Assembly (NCBI GenBank): GCA_021160865.1
Contig: JAGHBS010000011.1
Coordinates: 1-7,402, forward strand
Origin: Planctomycetota bacterium
Lineage (GTDB): Bacteria > Planctomycetota > Phycisphaerae > SM23-33
DNA length: 7,402 nucleotides
Reading direction: 5' to 3'
Under the pieces are notes generated by a model. The model saw nothing but the letters and a program-made list of their open reading frames with translations, did not search any database and had not been told where the DNA came from. Each line of letters opens with the position of its first letter. The stretch's first letter is position 1. The position numbers were made by a program, and so were the translations under genes. Below, in pieces: positions 5,660-7,402 of the stretch.

Positions 5660-5881
5660 TCAGGCTTCTTTATCAGACTGTTCGGCCGATTGGTGGGATT
5701 CGTCGGATTCGTTGCCCGACTCTTCTATCGATTCTTTCACGCCGCTAAGTCCCTTCTTGAACTCCACCAATCCCCTACCGAGACTTCGGCCGACTTCGGG
5801 AAGGCGTTTCCCAAAAATTATCACCAGTACCAGGCATATTAGCAGTATTTCTTGCCAACCGATCCACGCCAGCGTAGTCAT
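5660..5881 (-). CDS. tatA: Twin-arginine translocase subunit TatA/E
   Basis: This 73-residue protein has the full TatA plan: a short N-terminal membrane helix (about 5-22, with polar Gln10/Glu11 as is common in TatA), the hinge FGKRLPEVGRSLGRGL (23-38), an amphipathic helix to about residue 50, and an acidic, disordered tail rich in Glu, Ser and Asp. The F-G-x-x-x-L-P-E-x-G pattern is diagnostic. TatA oligomerises in the inner membrane to let folded proteins with twin-arginine signals pass, together with TatC and TatB, neither of which is in this window. TatB is less likely because the protein is short. The ATG has GGAG (plus-strand 5889-5892) seven bases upstream. It lies 105 bases behind the polyferredoxin gene on the same strand and has its own promoter match; the pairing suggests shared function, since that protein has a Tat-like motif. 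Confidence 0.93.
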   Translation of the reverse strand: MTTLAWIGWQEILLICLVLVIIFGKRLPEVGRSLGRGLVEFKKGLSGVKESIEESGNESDESHQSAEQSDKEA

Positions 5882-5920
5882 TTTTCATCTCCGAGAAATT
5901 GTTTCAACGAAGTGTATTCT

Positions 5921-5949
5921 ATTATAAACCCAAATACGGCAAATAGCAA
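5921..5949 (-). promoter_or_regulatory. Sigma70-type promoter for tatA
   Basis: On the minus strand, TTGCTA (5944-5949, 4/6 to TTGACA) and a perfect TATAAT (5921-5926) are exactly 17 bases apart. The start would be near 5914, about 30 bases before the tatA ATG. It lies in the 105-base gap after the polyferredoxin stop, so tatA can be expressed separately while possibly also being read through from upstream. Confidence 0.6.
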
Positions 5950-5986
5950 AATGCCTTGTTATTACAACTATGGCACCAAGCGTTCG

Positions 5987-7270
5987 CTACCCGCCTCTTC
6001 CCATTCGAGACCTTTCACGCTGACGAATTCTCCTTCGCTGCTTAGTAACTTCTTTCTGTCGGGCTACACCGTCAACGACAATGGCTTTACCAGCACGGGT
6101 AGCCGGACACTTATTATAGCACATTCCACAGCCTCGGCAGGCGGCAGCATTCACCACCGGGCGGGGAACATCATCCTTGCTGTAATCAATATCAATGGCA
6201 TCGTACGGGCAATGCTCCTGACAAACCATGCAGAACTCATTATCAGCCCAGGCTAAGCAGGCATCGTGAATTACCCTTGCAATACCGATCTGGCAATTCT
6301 GCTTTTCCTCAAGCGTCAATGACTTAATCGCCCCAGTGGGACAGACCTTGCAGCATTCATTGCAGAACTCCGGGCAATAGCCGATATCAGGATTATCTTC
6401 ATCGACAAAGTACCTTACCGTTGGCAGAAACCATTGATCCAAAGGTCTGCCAAGCGGGGAAGATATCTTGATTATCTCGCTCGGACAGGCATTGATGCAT
6501 ACATAACAACGTGTGCAGGCTGAGGTAAATCTCTCGACATTATCGGCACCAGGCGGCAGGAGGGGAAAATCCTTACCTTTCCGAACGGTAGTAAAAAGAA
6601 GCCTCCTTGCAAGAATTGCTAATGGTAAGCTAACGAATAATCCTGCAAGGATTTCCCGGCGGGTTCTGCTGAAGGTCTTCTTTACCCCCCAGCTGCGGAG
6701 CGACCTTGCCAGTACGAACATGTATCCAAGCGGACAGAGATGTCGGCACCAAATCATGGGTTGGAGTAATCCCAGGACGAAAAATACCGGTAGTAAAAGC
6801 CCTGGCACCAATGCTGCTGTCGAATACGCCCCCCTTACCAATGCAGGTAAGCGGTTGAACGTTGAGAGCGGATCGAGAAATAAGAAAATCGGCGTCCCCA
6901 CCAGCGACGCGAAAATAACCATCCAGAAGATAAAACCACCAAGATGCACTTTCAAAATATATTTGTTGAGACTGAAACGTGACGAAATCGAATAGACCGT
7001 CCCGGCAGGACAAATCCATCTGCAAAATATCTGCCCTCGGAAAAAAGCGAGGATGAGAAACATCACAGCCGGTGCCGTCCAGAACAGCCCCGCATACCAC
7101 CGCCGCTGGACGATTGAATCAACCAATAAGACGAACGGACTCAATCCGGGAAAGACCCTTGCAAGCGTCGGTGGCAGCGGCCCGCCTATTGCGAGGAAAC
7201 CAGCGGCTACCAGCACCAGCCCCCGCACCGTCCAACGGATTATCCCTCTGGCTCCACCCAAGAGTTTCAA
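5987..7270 (-). CDS. NapH/NapG-type fused membrane polyferredoxin (4Fe-4S), with internal twin-arginine motif
   Basis: The 427-residue protein has two parts. Residues 1-200 are NapH-like: about four membrane segments (roughly 17-35, 60-77, 111-131, 152-170) with the paired motifs CRWICP (Cys83, Cys87) and CRHLCP (Cys175, Cys179). Residues 235-427 are MauM/NapG-like, with four cluster-type cysteine sets: C252-C255-C258-C262, C299-C303-C306-C310, C338-C347-C350-C354 and C378-C381-C384-C388, each ending in CP; this predicts up to four [4Fe-4S] clusters. At the joint, TRREIL (203-208) before a hydrophobic stretch to about 221 looks like a Tat signal, as NapG carries at its N-terminus. The family passes electrons from membrane quinol towards periplasmic acceptors; the terminal partner is unknown. 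The only usual start codon is TTG at 7270, with a poor ribosome site and an in-frame stop 23 codons upstream. It begins 20 bases after the preceding gene's stop. Confidence 0.9.
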   Translation of the reverse strand: MKLLGGARGIIRWTVRGLVLVAAGFLAIGGPLPPTLARVFPGLSPFVLLVDSIVQRRWYAGLFWTAPAVMFLILAFFRGQIFCRWICPAGTVYSISSRFSLNKYILKVHLGGFIFWMVIFASLVGTPIFLFLDPLSTFNRLPALVRGAYSTAALVPGLLLPVFFVLGLLQPMIWCRHLCPLGYMFVLARSLRSWGVKKTFSRTRREILAGLFVSLPLAILARRLLFTTVRKGKDFPLLPPGADNVERFTSACTRCYVCINACPSEIIKISSPLGRPLDQWFLPTVRYFVDEDNPDIGYCPEFCNECCKVCPTGAIKSLTLEEKQNCQIGIARVIHDACLAWADNEFCMVCQEHCPYDAIDIDYSKDDVPRPVVNAAACRGCGMCYNKCPATRAGKAIVVDGVARQKEVTKQRRRIRQRERSRMGRGG

Positions 7271-7290
7271 TAACTTTTTAACTTCTATGT

Positions 7291-7401
7291 TTATGAGACT
7301 TCGATCTTGTGAACGGCCATCTTAGATACTTCGGTCGTGCCAATTTTCATCTCGCGGGCTATTTTGAGGTATCCTACTTTTGTCGGTCCGACACCTGGAA
7401 A
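7291..7401 (-). CDS. C-terminal end of an unidentified gene (possibly DUF362-like), 5' part outside the window
   Basis: Reading the minus strand from the right edge, one frame is open for 36 codons and ends with TAA at 7291-7293; the product includes PGVGPTKVGYLKIAREM and ends MAVHKIEVS. The two other frames contain stops or look unlike protein. The pattern, a proline-containing loop, then V-YLKIA, a glycine, and a closing hydrophobic IEV strand, resembles the tails of DUF362 proteins, which are often found beside iron-sulphur proteins. That match is from memory and too short to prove. It lies in the same direction as the polyferredoxin gene, whose start is 20 bases beyond its stop, so they probably form one operon. 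Confidence 0.6.
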   Translation of the reverse strand, partial: FPGVGPTKVGYLKIAREMKIGTTEVSKMAVHKIEVS

Positions 7402-7402
7402 C

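Noticed and set aside
5953..5974. Imperfect hairpin after the polyferredoxin stop
   Set aside because: Only GCC/GGC and TTGT/ACAA pairs separated by a four-base bulge, with no T-run; probably incidental sequence before the tatA promoter.
1..7402. tRNA, rRNA, CRISPR arrays, insertion sequences or phage genes
   Set aside because: No cloverleaf-like run, no spaced repeat array, no transposase or phage motif in any frame.

Overview
This is a chromosomal segment from a bacterium of moderate, roughly even base composition. The best guess for the host is Planctomycetota, perhaps a Phycisphaerae-like lineage. That is inferred from the style of the DnaA (Walker A in a GACGVGKT context, an NHSS recognition loop, dnaA not followed by dnaN), from the galactokinase-family C-terminus and from a secreted protein of planctomycete flavour. 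No database search was possible, so the phylum is a reasoned guess.

Layout: (1) bases 2-454, plus strand: 3' end of a galactokinase-like GHMP kinase. (2) 525-1199, minus: an unrecognised secreted protein with a signal peptide and a GTG start. (3) 1200-1330: a compact divergent control region with promoter matches on both strands laid over a heptad-phased repeat. (4) 1331-2260, plus: a protein with two GNAT acetyltransferase domains. (5) 2261-2678: a gene-free stretch with good DnaA boxes, a promoter match and a hairpin, the likely replication origin (oriC). (6) 2679-4106, plus: dnaA. (7) 4107-4271: a split inverted repeat and a 15-bp tandem direct repeat. (8) 4272-5534, plus: glutamate dehydrogenase. 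(9) A hairpin between the convergent ends of gdh and tatA. (10) On the minus strand, read right to left: the last 36 codons of an unidentified gene (possibly DUF362-like), a NapH/NapG-type membrane polyferredoxin, then tatA with its own promoter match. Bases 455-524 hold nothing convincing.

The genes form two stories. The centre is a replication-initiation locus: oriC candidate plus dnaA, with DnaA boxes placed so that DnaA could also control its own gene. The right end is an electron-transfer and protein-export module. Its polyferredoxin appears to be a NapH-like membrane part fused to a NapG-like four-cluster ferredoxin part, with a twin-arginine motif (TRREIL, residues 203-208) kept at the joint. 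With tatA next door, this suggests a Sec/Tat dual-targeted membrane protein whose ferredoxin domain is exported folded. That is the most interesting hypothesis in the window.
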